Part shown: positions 39,136-50,084 of the stretch, piece after piece
Position numbering within the stretch: position 1 is the stretch's first letter
How the letters are laid out: each line of letters opens with the position of its first letter
NCBI GenBank assembly: GCA_905147135.1
Contig: LR990048.1
Coordinates: 3,084,563 to 3,148,562 of the forward strand
Direction of reading: 5' to 3'
DNA length: 64,000 bases
DNA from: Blastobasis lacticolella
Lineage: Eukaryota > Arthropoda > Insecta > Lepidoptera > Blastobasidae
Translations under genes and position numbers: made by a program
The notes under the pieces: model-generated
Databases searched by the model: none
The model's input: only the letters and a program-made list of their open reading frames with translations
What the model was told of the DNA's origin: nothing

Positions 39136-40789
39136 CAAAACAATTCAAAGCTCAACACAAACTTCAAGAATTGCCCAAAATCCTTTTAAATTTCACATGT
39201 GGAGAATCGTAATCAGTATCTCGCACTGTTGTATTTATTTATTTAATTTGTCGACAGATTTACATGTTAGATAGTACATAATAGATCTTTAACACTTAAA
39301 TGCAAATCGAATAACAGGCAAGCTTTCACAATAGAATCGATCGCGCTATATTAAAAAAATAAGTCTAAATCTTAACTCAAACTTAACTACAGTATTTAAT
39401 CTACTTTGTTGTGTCGCGGTGTCTGTGTAATAAATATTTCTTTTCATACCTTCCATTATGCAACCGAAACAACACCGCCCTAAAGTCGCCATAAACGATT
39501 TTTCAGGCTACCCACAAATTCGCGAAATAGTTTTCGCATCGGAAAAAATGGCCGTTATGGTCCGCAGAGATGAAATTCATTGTTGCAGCGTACCCAGTCG
39601 TAAATTTTGTCCAGTTTGTGGGTAGTTGTGTCCGCGGCTGCCTTTGTCTATATTCTGCGAAAAAAGTGGTCATGAATGGCTTTATGACATGGTTTTTAAG
39701 GTTTCTAGAATACCATAGGTTAGCCTACTATCTTTAACAGTATATCAATATGAGAGAGAGACGTATATTGGAGTGATTGGTTCGATTCAATCGAAATATT
39801 CAAATGGAATCAGCCAAGGATTGCACAGTAGTCAAATAAAGGTGGGCGGGCCAATCGATGGCAGTAATGATCGCAATTTAAGCCCCTGATATGAAGCAAT
39901 ATGGGCTGTACTCCACACACCTGGTGCTGGGATTGTGAATTTGGCTTATTGAATTCCCAATTTCATGAATCAAACGGGCTTCTTTGGTAAGCTACGGACG
40001 CTGTGCTATGAGGTATTTGCTGAACTGAATTAAATTTACTTAGATATAAATTCAATATTATTTATAATCAGTCTTGAAATTGGACATGACTTATATTGAG
40101 GTTTGCCCTCTACATGTGTGGCCTGTAACACAAAAAATAAATTTACGATGAAACCTAAAAAAATATACGTAGTTAAGCTACCCCTGTGGGATGCAATACT
40201 GATACGAGCGTCCCAATTTTATTAACCAACCAGGTTGTATTTGAAAACGGGGCATTCTAAATGATTTCGATAACATTTTAACGGTAATTAAACAGTAAAC
40301 CTCAGTTGTAATGAAGAGTAATTCCAATCACACACTCTATCTGCGCCATTGTCGATTACACAGCCGTCTTTCTAGACCCAGCGAGTCATTTACATGAGGG
40401 GCAATATTGCCAATTGTCGTGGGATCGATATTTGAAAATCAGCCATGACGGTGGGCCAGTGGGGGCGCCAAGGGCGTTGGAGGGCGCTAGAGGGCGCTGG
40501 AGAGCGCTCGAGAGGGCGCAAACACACGGAGCCCTCTCCAACAAGCCTCTCCGCCTCGCATGATGGACGATCTCGAAAGGGTTCTAGTATTTTCCAATAA
40601 CCCATGTGTATGACATTTTATTTTTTATTGAAAGCCCTGTTTGTCCTTAAAAATTGGGGGTCGACGTTAATTTGAGCGTGGGTTTCGGAGGCTAATTGAT
40701 GTATATTTTATATAATACTTAACCACTCGGAAAATGAACGAATTTGATCATATATGGTTCGACATTCGTCCTAATTTTATAGGTTATTG
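39136..40789. other. Unassigned; contains an AGGGCGC tandem
   Basis: Mostly featureless AT-rich DNA. 40461-40520 is a GC-rich run of GGAGGGCGCT / AGAGGGCGCT units. No gene recognised. Confidence 0.45.
40461..40520. repeat. Short tandem of GAGGGCGCT units
   Basis: Five or six imperfect ~10-11 bp units (GGGGGCGCC, AGGGCGTTGG, AGGGCGCTAG, AGGGCGCTGG, AGAGCGCTCG, AGAGGGCGC). The units resemble CTCF cores. Confidence 0.7.
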
Positions 40790-40791
40790 AC

Positions 40792-41068
40792 GACAGAGCG
40801 TTGGTGGCCATGTGGTTAAGGTGTCCGACTCGTAAGCGAAAGGTACCGGGTTCGAACCCCAGTGCGGCAATGTAACCGAAGCTCTTACGGTGAGGGAAAA
40901 CATCGTGATACTACCTGCACATTCAGGCGACTGAATAAGTGACCATGATCCAATCTGGCCCTCTACATGCAATTGCCGTCGCTCCATATTACCTGATCTG
41001 CTAAATCCTAGAACTTAGACATCAAGCCCTCGCGCGTGAATGCCCTGGGACATTGACGCCAAGGACCA
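40792..41068 (+). mobile_element. SINE-A, internally deleted
   Basis: Head GAGCGTTGGTGGCCATGTGG, B box GGGTTCGAACCCC. 'ggcaatgtaaccgaagctct' shows a deletion of the 'accaatgactctt...' block. Ends 'gggacattgacgccaagg'. Confidence 0.75.
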
Positions 41069-41586
41069 ATCATAATTTTAGTCATTATAAACAATCAGTA
41101 TTAGTCCCCAGCCCAGGATAACCTGACAAGCTGCCGTATCCAGCACGGTTAGTACAAGCGTGCCCGCGACACATCTCGCGCCGCGAGAGAGGGTTTGTTT
41201 CCTTCTGTCAATATTAAGATGAAAGAGAGAGCAGTATATATCGCAGCCGCGCCTTTTCTCGCTTACACTTGTGCTAGTGGTATAGTTCAAATCCAGCTTA
41301 TTCGATTAGCTTATCGTCGAACTGCTGCCGGGTATCCGAGTGCTAAACAAGAGGAGTAAATTAAGCAAAAGCTAGACGTCTTCCGCTCGTCAAAGTTAGG
41401 CGGATAAGTCACCTGATTAATACGGTGCCACGCCTTGACAGTAGGGTGGGCCATGTGCGGTGGCTTTGCAAAAAAGAAACTGAAGTTTACGGATTCGGTT
41501 TCTGAAATCAGCATCTGAGCTTGGTGTGTAATGTAAAAAAATCGAGGTTGATTGTGAATCAATATTGAATATCAATTACACAGGTA

Positions 41587-41664
41587 AATAAACTGTTTAC
41601 AAATGTATCTTACCTAGAAGCACAGCTGTGCTTCTAGGTAAGATACATTTGTAAACAGTTTATT
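41587..41664. repeat. Perfect 78-bp palindrome
   Basis: Two 39-base arms are exact reverse complements meeting at CACAG|CTGTG (41625/41626) with no spacer. The match stops abruptly at a mismatch on both sides. Confidence 0.98.
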
Positions 41665-41670
41665 CTTTTT

Positions 41671-41746
41671 TAGAATTGGAATTTGTCTACAATTAAACTT
41701 TCCTCTAGCTAGAGGAAAGTTTAATTGTAGACAAATTCCAATTCTA
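41671..41746. repeat. Perfect 76-bp palindrome
   Basis: Two 38-base exact arms meet at CTCTAG|CTAGAG (41708/41709). It starts only six bases after the first palindrome and is unrelated to it in sequence. Confidence 0.98.
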
Positions 41747-41954
41747 CTAAATCGAATTCGAATAATAGGAAGTAAAATTTTCGGAACTTTAAAGGCAATT
41801 ATAAAAAAAGAAACATTATTTCTTTCAGGAGCTATATGCATGTCTAGGACATTTTAAAAAGAATTATGTTTCTGTTCACGCCCGTGAAGCATCAGTAGTC
41901 TAAAATTAAGGGGTCCGAGGTACCTCGAGGTACTACCGGTTTTGACTCCAGTTA

Positions 41955-42125
41955 CTCTGCCATGTACTAATGACTCTTTTCCGAGTTATGTATCTTAGTT
42001 GTACATTAACCGATGCTCTTACGGTAAGCGAAAACATCGTGATGAAACCTAATAATGATCCAATCTGGTCAGATGGCGGTCGCTGTAATTACCTGTTCTG
42101 CCAAATCCTGGATTATGGTCAAAGC
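41955..42125 (+). repeat. SINE-A, middle part
   Basis: From 'gccatgtactaatgactctt' through 'gatgctcttacggtaagc' and 'catcgtgatgaaacct' to 'gattatggtcaaag'. Internal deletion before 'aatgatccaatctggtcaga'; head and end missing. Confidence 0.7.
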
Positions 42126-42163
42126 TTTTTATTCTTACTTATAAACCTTCCTTGTAGTTTAGC

Positions 42164-42235
42164 GTTTAGTTTAAAAGATCTAAGCGTACGCACAGACGGC
42201 GGAAAGCGACTTTGTTTTATACTATGTATACATAA
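42164..42235 (-). repeat. Repeat H fragment
   Basis: 'gtttaaaagatctaagcgta' and 'gcgactttgttttatactat' are the reverse of the Repeat H start. It abuts the SINE-A piece. Confidence 0.55.
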
Positions 42236-42606
42236 AGATACTGACACGCCCCTCTACATTGTAAAATTGCTATTAGTGCCACACCAGCATCTAAGTAACT
42301 CAGACGGGATGTGCCATAATCCAAAATTGATACTGAAGCCACGTCCCTGCCGGCAAGGCGTCCGCGATTATATCTCGAATTTAATCCGTCGACTCAGGTC
42401 CCAAGCTCATTGGATTAAGGGAAATTTTGCTAAGTCACCCCCTTTATTACGACTCTCTTTGAAAATATTAATTACGAAAATCCCAGGTAACGGTTGGGCG
42501 CACACACATGGAGCTTATGCTTAAATTGTGTTAGCAATGGAAGTTGTTACAACGTTTTTATTCATTCGTATTCTTGTGTCTGCGGGAGCAATGTTGTAAT
42601 TTAATA

Positions 42607-42885
42607 ATGATCTTGGCGTTAATGTCCCGGTCGTGCGGAGGGCACGGGGTCCACCTTGACTATGGTCCAGGATTTGGCTGATCAGATAATTACAATGGGG
42701 CGACTGCTGTTATACCTCCGCGACCCTGCTAAACGGGAATCTAACCAGACTGGATCATGGACACATTCAGTCGCTTGAATGTGCAGATTTCATTACGATG
42801 TTTTCCCACGCCGTAATAGCATTGGTTAGCATCTAACTAATGTACATGACTCAAAAAGAGTCATTGCTACATACAGAAAAAGACA
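42607..42885 (-). mobile_element. SINE-A, minus strand, tail and body
   Basis: 'atgatcttggcgttaatgtc' to 'agagtcattgctacata'; the tRNA head is missing. Confidence 0.75.
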
Positions 42886-43514
42886 TTGGTGACATCTCGA
42901 ACTCATTTTTATCGCCTCTCTCCTTTATTTTAGCCACAAATCTCCATTATACTATTGACATTGGCTCTTATGCAGCCTAATAGTAGTTTATGCAACTGTC
43001 GTATAAAAGAGGGTATTAAAACATGAGTTTCTGTTTATCACGTTAATAGCTTGACACAATTACATGATAATAGCTTGACACGAGTGTTTTATACCTAATT
43101 ATATGCAGTTGCACACTACTTTATCTACTTTAAAATATTCTGTTTATCGGGAAAATAATTACACACAAATATAAACAGGAAAATTTGAATTTTGAATTTG
43201 TCAAAGACATTTAGGTATTCAACCTACATTTTGCCGTTCACGTTACAGCTGTAATGAAATTAGTATGGAAAATGCTGTATCGAAAAGTATTTTTTTTAAA
43301 TGTTATAGACTGGCGTGAAAAAAGTGTATCCTTAAACAACTGTTTTCGAATATGAAACTGGAACATTACGCTATGAGTGTAGATAAAAATATTTTCTCAG
43401 CTATCTCCGACAGTCGTAAGTATATTGTCAAAGATCAACTTCAGTGACGTTTTAATACAGATTTGTGGCTAGAGAAAATTTCGAATTTGAGATGTCACAG
43501 CACGATAATCGCGG
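42886..43514. other. AT-rich, includes unnamed repeat copy 2
   Basis: 43245-43400 matches 38980-39135. Rest unassigned. Confidence 0.4.
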
Positions 43515-43580
43515 GGTGTGAACCCGTTATCTCTCGCTTAGGACTTCGACCAATTATCCATTAGGCCATCGACGCTCTTA
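43515..43580 (-). repeat. SINE-A tRNA head only
   Basis: B box GTGTGAACCCGTTATCTCTC and the A-box end 'ccattaggccatcgacgctc'. The body is absent. Confidence 0.65.
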
Positions 43581-43679
43581 AATTAATTTGCACGCGGTTA
43601 TGAATGCAATACGGCGCAAATTTTATTTATTTTATTTTTATAAAAATGGAAAACCAACAGCTTTTAATACAAGCATATG

Positions 43680-43988
43680 GCCTCCACTGGCAGCTGCGCT
43701 GGGGCTGCGGCGTCAGCTGCGGAAGACCTCAAGCGGAGGAAATACGTAAGTCTAGCGCAAGACTTCGTATTTCAGCCGTTTGGGGTGGAAACGTTGGGAC
43801 CGTGGGGCCCTGGTGCGAAAAAGTTCTTTGCAGAACTTTCCATAAAATTAAATGACACCACTGGTGACCGGAGAGCTGGCTCGTTCCTCGGGCAACGGAT
43901 TAGCATCGCTATTCAACGAGGCAACGCAGCCAGCTTTCTGGGCACCATTCCGGGGGACAGCGGTGTGGACGACTTTTTTAATTTTTAG
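43680..43988 (+). pseudogene. Second YLDD-type element: endonuclease C-terminal end
   Basis: About 100 codons read AGAAASAAEDLKRRKYVSLA, FVFQPFGVETLGPWGPGA and LGQRISIAIQRGNAASFLGT, then stop. This aligns with the last ~105 residues of the 8343-11093 protein (AGSAAETAARAKHIKY, FVPVAVETAG, VQRISLAIQRGNAASIMGTF). It differs enough to be another subfamily. The RT core and the KRPD nuclease core are missing; no inverted repeat like that at 6.2/11.6 kb was found around it. Confidence 0.75.
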
Positions 43989-44049
43989 TATTATTTTATA
44001 TGTATTAGTGTATATTTTTGCTATTTTAAACTTAGGTATTTTAAACTAA

Positions 44050-44397
44050 ATATTTAGATTTTTTAATTAAAATTAAATCTTATAATTTAGATTTAAATAA
44101 TTTTTATATTATTTTAGAAAGCATATAAAACTTAAATAAATACAAAAAACCTATTACAGGTTCTCACTGATAGCAGTATCATAAGATAATTAAATCGCAA
44201 CGCACTAGACTACGAGAAGAACATATAAAACATAAAAACATGCCGTATGTAATAAATACAATATAACATATGTGCAAAATAATACAATCTGTTAGTTATG
44301 CATTATGTTTGGCTAGTATTATTAAAAAACACCTGACTAAGCACTTGCTTTGCCGTCCAATAACCTGTGTTGAACAAATAGATATCCTCATTTTTAC
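44050..44397. other. AT-rich 3' flank of the LINE fragment
   Basis: Probably the LINE's 3' UTR read in reverse. No motif beyond AATA-rich runs. Confidence 0.35.
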
Positions 44398-45062
44398 TTA
44401 ACCTATTGAAACTATCGCAGCTACGCCACAGAAAAGTGTTACGCTTATAGTTGGTAGACGCTTTAGGTAACGATATGATGTCATTGTCATGCGCAAAGTT
44501 CGGTTAGGCGGTCTAAGTGGTATTTGTTCCAAAAGCTGAGGGCAATCAACCAAATTTGAAGTAATCTTGAGTAGGAAGACCAAGTCAGCTATTTCGCGCC
44601 TCGCGACTAAAGGAAGAAGATGAGGTTTTCTACAGATGTCGATGTAGTTATCAGAGCTGTAACGTACTTTTAAACGATAGCCTAAATATCTTAAAAACCT
44701 ACGCTGGACACCCTCGATGCGATCGATATACGTAAGATAACGTGGGTTCCATACCCGGGATGCGTACTCTAGGTGGCCTCGTACAAAAGTACAGTAATGA
44801 ATTTTAAAACTTTTAGCTTGGGTAAAATCTTTTAATGCACGCATAATAAATCCCAAAGCTCTTGTAGCTTTATTAATAGCGCTATTAATGTGGCTATTAA
44901 ATAACAATTTCGCAACATGTACAATTCCAAGGTCTCTAATGATAATCTTTCTCTTTATTAATTGATTTTTTAAAGTATAGCCGAAGTTGAGTGGATTTCG
45001 CTTCCGACTGTAGGTCACCACATTATATTTAGATGGATTTAAGTCTAATTTGTTTGTGACAC
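44398..45062 (-). pseudogene. Jockey-group LINE RT C-terminal fragment
   Basis: The open frame starts in-frame before 45021 with NKLDLNPSKYNVVTYSRKRN, then IRDLGIVHVAKLLFNSHINS, ALGFIMRALKDF, FVRGHLEYASRVWNP and IEGVQRRFLRYLGYRL. These are the thumb/post-RT blocks of Jockey-type enzymes. The catalytic palm is absent, so this is a truncated relic with a surviving ~220-codon frame. Confidence 0.75.
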
Positions 45063-45789
45063 AGTAATGCTAATGAACGTATGTAATGTTCGTCCCGACT
45101 TCCGAAGTTCCGAGCCTATAAATAACTACGCAAACCTTCAACATTATTGACATCCGCTACTCCAGTATCGGAGTGGAGTAATAAATTAGCAATGTTAGCA
45201 ATGCAAATATTGTCCTCCAAGTTATTCGGTGCGTTGACGAATTACTAATTAAATACCTATAGCTTAGGAGTTTGAGAATTTCGACTGGCAATGTTTTGTT
45301 TCGACGACTGGCTGTGGACTTGAAATGGGCGGTTTGTTAAAAATAGTGAGTGGTTCGGGTGATTCAGTGTGTTATTTTCTCTGAGTGAGTTGTGGTGCCT
45401 GAATTGGTTTTTATGGTGAGCGATGACTGTCAGCAATAATACATTTGATTCATGAAATTAGGTTTCATTTATTTATCATTTAATTTTTTTAAGGTACACC
45501 AACAGCGTAAGTATACTTAAGTAACCTAAAAGTTAATCAATATTCTGACACATACAGAACAATTACCAATAATGCTACGCAACAATATAATCAAAATTGG
45601 CTACTGAAAGATCTGAAATATCACGTTCTAAAAATTACGAAATAAGAAAATATTCTCATCTGAAATTTTAGTGTACAAAGTATTCAATATATACCTATTG
45701 TCTATTAAATAAACAACTTACACATAATATATTTTAGTGTATTTAATACATATCCGCATTTTCATGAGATTGCATGCGTGAAATACTGA
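45063..45789. other. Unassigned stretch
   Basis: 45063-45200 may hold degraded upstream codons of the LINE relic on the minus strand. The remainder shows nothing recognisable. Confidence 0.35.
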
Positions 45790-46175
45790 TTTATGTTCTT
45801 AAGGTCAGGGAAAATATCGCGATGAAACCTACACATTCAAGTTAACTACCCAAAAAGGTTGCCTGGAAGAAATCGCTTTAAGCGATAAGGCCGCCTGTTG
45901 CTTCTCCTGCTGTTAATTTTAAGTACCCATTGTATACTTTTGATTGTGCAATAAAGCGTTATTCATTTATTCATTCATTGAAGTGAATGAATGTGTAACT
46001 ATAATCTAATGTAATCATATTCCCCTGGTAGCAGGGTCATGGAGGTCAGATGGCAGTCGCTCCACTGTCATTACTATTATTATTTTACATCATCTGCCAA
46101 ATCCTGGATCATGGTTAAAGGGGACCCCGGGCCCTCGTGCGCCAGAACACAAGCGGGACATTGACGCCAGCATTA
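45790..46175 (+). mobile_element. SINE-A split by a nested LINE end
   Basis: The 5' part ends 'gatgaaacctacacattcaa'. The 3' part resumes 'gaatgtgtaact...gatcatggttaaagg' and ends 'gggacattgacgccag'. The tRNA head is missing. The LINE insertion lies between the two parts. Confidence 0.75.
45844..45985 (+). mobile_element. 5'-truncated copy of the 16863-21650 LINE
   Basis: Near-identical to the last ~135 bp of that LINE: 'taactacccaaaaaggttgc', 'atcgctttaagcgataaggc', 'gtgcaataaagcgttattca' and a TTCATTCA tail. Sits inside a SINE-A copy, so it inserted later than that SINE. Confidence 0.85.
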
Positions 46176-46515
46176 TATATTTTTTAAATTTTAGACTTGG
46201 GTACTTAATTATGCACGTTGCCTTCATACATTACACATACATCGACACACATATATCTCACACTTAAAATTTACCAACACAGTTAAAACAGCTTCATGGA
46301 TACCTATCCAGAGGTACCTCACAGTGTAGAATCTTTATTCAAAACTGTATCATTCAATATCAATAACGTGCCTTTGATTTATTATTCGAGGCTCGCGAAA
46401 TTGTACTCGAGTATTGCCTCTCATATTCTCTTTATGCATAGCTATCCACGTTTGAACATGGCTGTGTGGTGTCCTGAGAATAGAGAGAAAAAAAAAGAGA
46501 ACACGACGTGCAGCA

Positions 46516-46857
46516 ACGGTAAGAGCGTCGGTGGCTGAGGGGTTGAGTATCCGACTCGTAAGCGAGAGGTACCGGGTACGAATCCCAATACGGCCATGTA
46601 CCAATGACTCTTTTCAGAGTTAGTTGAATTCTAATTTATGTCTTACGGTGAGGTAAAACATCGTGATGAAACCTGCAAATTGAGACAAATAAATTTGTAA
46701 CCATGATCCAATCTGGTCAGGTCACGGAGGTCATATTGTAGTCGCTCCACTGTAATTACCTGATCGCCAAATTTTGATCATGGTCAAGGTGGACCCCGAG
46801 CCCTCGTGCTCGTTAGCACAACCTGGACGTTAACGCCAAGATGATCTTTTTACTTAC
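46516..46857 (+). mobile_element. SINE-A, full length
   Basis: Head AAGAGCGTCGGTGGCTGAGG, B box GGGTACGAATCCC, full body, end 'gttaacgccaagatgatc'. ACACGACGTGCAG occurs just before (46501) and after (46864), a likely target duplication. Confidence 0.85.
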
Positions 46858-46964
46858 TAGATTACACGACGTGCAGAAACTTCTTCCACTTACCGGTGTC
46901 GTACTGACGTCTAAAGTCGCCTAGAAAGACAATTTGGTGCAAGCCGGGCTAAGAATCGAACCGT

Positions 46965-47060
46965 CGGCCATCTGCAAAGCCGACGGTAGGGGGCCACGCT
47001 GCGTCTTCCGGTACGTGGTCGCCACTTTACTGCCCCATCGTCCATCTGTTCTGCGAACGA
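46965..47060 (-). repeat. LINE-B-like fragment
   Basis: 'gggccacgctgcgtcttccg' and 'actttactgccccatcg' with 'atctgttctgcga' match 57110-57195. Confidence 0.45.
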
Positions 47061-47865
47061 ATATATTCGATCCCTATTAAGTTTTTCAATTCTATCTCAA
47101 GTACAAGTTGTACGCCATATTGCCAGACATAAATTATGAATGAGCTAATCAAATTGAGTTGCCCTCCTCGCCAAAACTAGCCTTGCGCAATAAAACTGCC
47201 CATGTTGAAAGTTCAATAAACTATCTTTGAACTTTCCAAGCCTCAAAAGTGAATTATTTGCTATACAACTAATTCCAAATGTTATTTTTCACGTTATTTT
47301 TAGGTATTCCCTCGCTATCCTGCGAATGTTTTACTAATTAAAAGTCGTTGATCAACTGCTACAAACTTATCTGCCCCAATGACGGCGTCGCTGTTCTCGA
47401 ATTTAGTGGATTCTTGTAAGTCTGCACCACAGGTCTGCACTACTTTCCGCCCGTCTAAAAATTAAATCTTCACCACCGGTTATAAACGTAAATACTTAAT
47501 TTAAATAATATAACAATGGGCGTGAATACGTATGTGTGTATGTAATAAATAACAACATACCGCCACGGGGTTCCAATCGGCTCCCGACCGGCTTAACTAA
47601 AGAAACAAAAAAGAAAAAACCTTTATCTCCAAAAGCAAAACGTCAAATCAGAAGTGGCAGTACAAAACAAGAGCTGGACCCTCTTTCTGGAAGGGTTTAT
47701 CCACTCCATAGTTGTGATGCGTTGTCAGTGTTCCGCCGATAGATTTGACGTGGTCCTAATCCTTTTGAAAGAAGGCCAATAAGATGAATAGTTCGGGCCA
47801 GTTGCTTCGTACCTATGTGATTCTTTCGGATGTAAGGTTGCTTTTTAGTTACGTTTTTATGATGA
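47061..47865. other. Unassigned stretch
   Basis: No repeat copies or coding motif found. The frame at 47536-47742 is lysine-rich and low-complexity. Confidence 0.4.
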
Positions 47866-48112
47866 CCTGAGTGGTTCAATGGTCAACATGCCAGTCAGCC
47901 ACGCAAGGGGTCCCGGGTTCGATTCCCGGCCGAACAGAAATTTAAATGATGATTTTTAATTCTGTTACGGGTCTGGGTGTTCTATTTATCATAACTATGT
48001 ATTTAAAAAAGTATATCAGTAGTATATCAATTATCTAGCACCCATAGCACAAGCTTTGCTTAGTTTGGGGCTAGATGGCGCTGTGTAAATTTGTCCCCAA
48101 TTATTTATTATT
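47866..48112 (+). mobile_element. SINE-B, full length
   Basis: 'gacctgagtggttcaatggt', B box GGGTTCGATTCCCGG, 'gtctgggtgttct', 'gcttagtttggggc', TAGATGGCGCTGTGTAAATT. LINE-E-type 'taccactaaggtggcaaaca' follows directly. Confidence 0.8.
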
Positions 48113-48457
48113 ATATTTTATACCACTAAGGTGGCAAACAAGCTGAATAGTCAATCAAATAAAATCTAATATATATTTGAGGTAAGGCGCCGCCAGAAGA
48201 CGGGAAGGATAAGACAGGTTTCCAAAATAGGTGTTTATTGCACCATTTTCCAAGTGTATTAATAAAATAACTTTACTAAATTACACGCTAAAACATATTG
48301 GTTTCGCAATCGACTTCCTTTGTTTGCCGGCGCATGTGACCTACTTATTATTGCAGGTCCGCAGACAACGCTGCAATTTGTCTTCACAAAAATCCATAAG
48401 CGATTACATATTAAAAAAATTACAACTTTATTTCTGACAACAATCCCTGCAACAACA

Positions 48458-48528
48458 AATTGGGCGGGCCCTGGGTATTCGCGTGCTGTTCGAGGACGCA
48501 ACCAGGACATAACGCCAAGATGATGACG
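48458..48528 (+). repeat. SINE-A/RTE 3' tail
   Basis: 'gcgggccctgggtattcg', 'aggacataacgccaagatga' and GATGA end only. Confidence 0.55.
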
Positions 48529-48552
48529 ATTTCGGACAACAACCCACACAAA

Positions 48553-48583
48553 TTTATTTATTTATTTATTTATTTATTTATTG
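48553..48583. repeat. (TTTA)n microsatellite
   Basis: Eight TTTA units. Confidence 0.9.
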
Positions 48584-49705
48584 ACCATAAATTTAAAGCG
48601 TTACAGTACTTACAAATTACTAATACACTGCAAATATCAATAAATATACAAAACCTTAAATTAAAAACTTAAGAACATCATTAAATTAAAACAAAATTAA
48701 ATACATAATCAAATTAAAGAATTAAAATACACTCACTCATCCACCAACTCACTAAACCTCAGACATGCATTTCGCGCTTCCATACATCGACTCACAAATA
48801 TGACATCTGGTGCTGATGCCTGAAAAGTGTTAAGCATGTCCATGCCGCGAAGAAGGGGAGAGCGCGCACGTGCCACGGTCCGTGTGTAAGAGACTAGACC
48901 ATATTAGTGGGTACATTATTATTATTGTTATTCTATAGCCGTCTTGGTGCAGGAGCTATGGCGGCGCGCATCCGCAGTCAGCTTTCCAACAGCGGGTCCC
49001 AGCGCTGCTGGATGAAATTTCTTTTAGAAATAAGTAGTGCCTGTTGTGTCGTCTATATGTATGATGTTTCTCTATGTATTTTACTGTGTGCAATAAACTG
49101 TTAAATAATAATAATAAATAAACGTTTATTTTCTCCCATTGATTTACAGTTCACAATTTACATTCTATTTAAACACTTTTGGGAGACTGATGCCTAAGCT
49201 AGGCAAGAAGCCTGTATTTCAGGTCACCAGGCCCCCCCCTCGCACTACTGTACATAATATAATGTTTGCAATGTTATGTTAGGGAATAATATATTATAGA
49301 TATATTCAAAGCGTTGTAGACATTCAGAGTATCTATCTACCTAACTGTTGTTAAAAATAAATAAATAAAAATTGAAATTGTTACTTTTGCAGTTCCGCAT
49401 CATCGATTTCTTAGGTGCAGTTGCTAACAAAGTTCCATTGCAATAAACTGAAACTAATAAATCGATCATACTAAATCGCAAAAGTAACCATTTCAGTCAT
49501 TGAAATCAGACAATTGTTGGCAACAGGGCTACATAGTTAGCCTCCAGGATTGTGTCCGTACTGCCGCGGACGCGGCGCAATGTTGACGCACATCGCTTTC
49601 TAAGTACCGCGTAGAAACAGAACTCAGTGGCTTTCACCAAATAATTTGAATCTCGCGTCATTTTGTAACAAATTAAATCACTTACTATAGTCGCATTTTG
49701 ATTAT
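48584..49705. other. AT-rich, retroposon-like 3' ends, no gene
   Basis: 48930-49105 ends 'gtgtgcaataaactgtt' plus (AAT)n, like a retroposon tail. 49120-49245 begins 'aataaacgtttattttctcc', another 3'-end style. Neither has a second copy here. Confidence 0.35.
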
Positions 49706-49880
49706 AGAGGAGCGTCGATGGCCTAATGACTACTCGATAATGAGTCTTTTCAGAGTTATGTGCATTAGTTGAGCACTAACCGATGCTCTTACGATGTGAT
49801 GAAACCTACACTCAGGCGACTGTATGATCACGATCCAATCTGGTCGGGTTCCCCTTTTTCAAGGTCACGGAGTTGGTTGC
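49706..49880 (+). repeat. SINE-A, deleted and truncated
   Basis: Head 'gagcgtcgatggcctaatga' lacks the B box, then 'tgagtcttttcagagttatg', 'gatgctcttacgatgtgatg' and 'cgatccaatctggtcgggtt'. Stops before the tail. Confidence 0.65.
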
Positions 49881-50084
49881 GTGTATATTAGTATTCATAG
49901 CTTTAGAAATACCTACTATAATACCGTCTTGGGATATCAATCGGCACCTGAGACTGTACAACCGGTCTCAATATCCTTAGCTTGTAAGCTTAACCTTTGT
50001 CAACATCTCATTGCCACCGGTATTAGGAGAAACACCTAATGAATGGCGAGTTCTGAAGTTCGATTAGCTTTTCGCAGTTCTAAA

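Noticed and set aside
40390..40605. 71-codon minus frame
   Set aside because: Driven by the GC-rich AGGGCGC tandem; no start or splice context.
41970..42524. 184-codon open frame on the plus strand
   Set aside because: It runs through a SINE-A body and a Repeat H fragment in unrelated frames; no domain or coding signal.
43604..43855. 83-codon plus frame overlapping the endonuclease relic
   Set aside because: Out-of-frame shadow of the recognisable 43680-43988 frame.
46930..46985. tRNA-like B box (GGTTCGATTCTTAGCCCGGC on the minus strand)
   Set aside because: No matching A box or cloverleaf, and no second copy to define a SINE.
48553..48583. CRISPR-like short direct repeats
   Set aside because: Simple TTTA microsatellite without spacers; no CRISPR expected in insect nuclear DNA.
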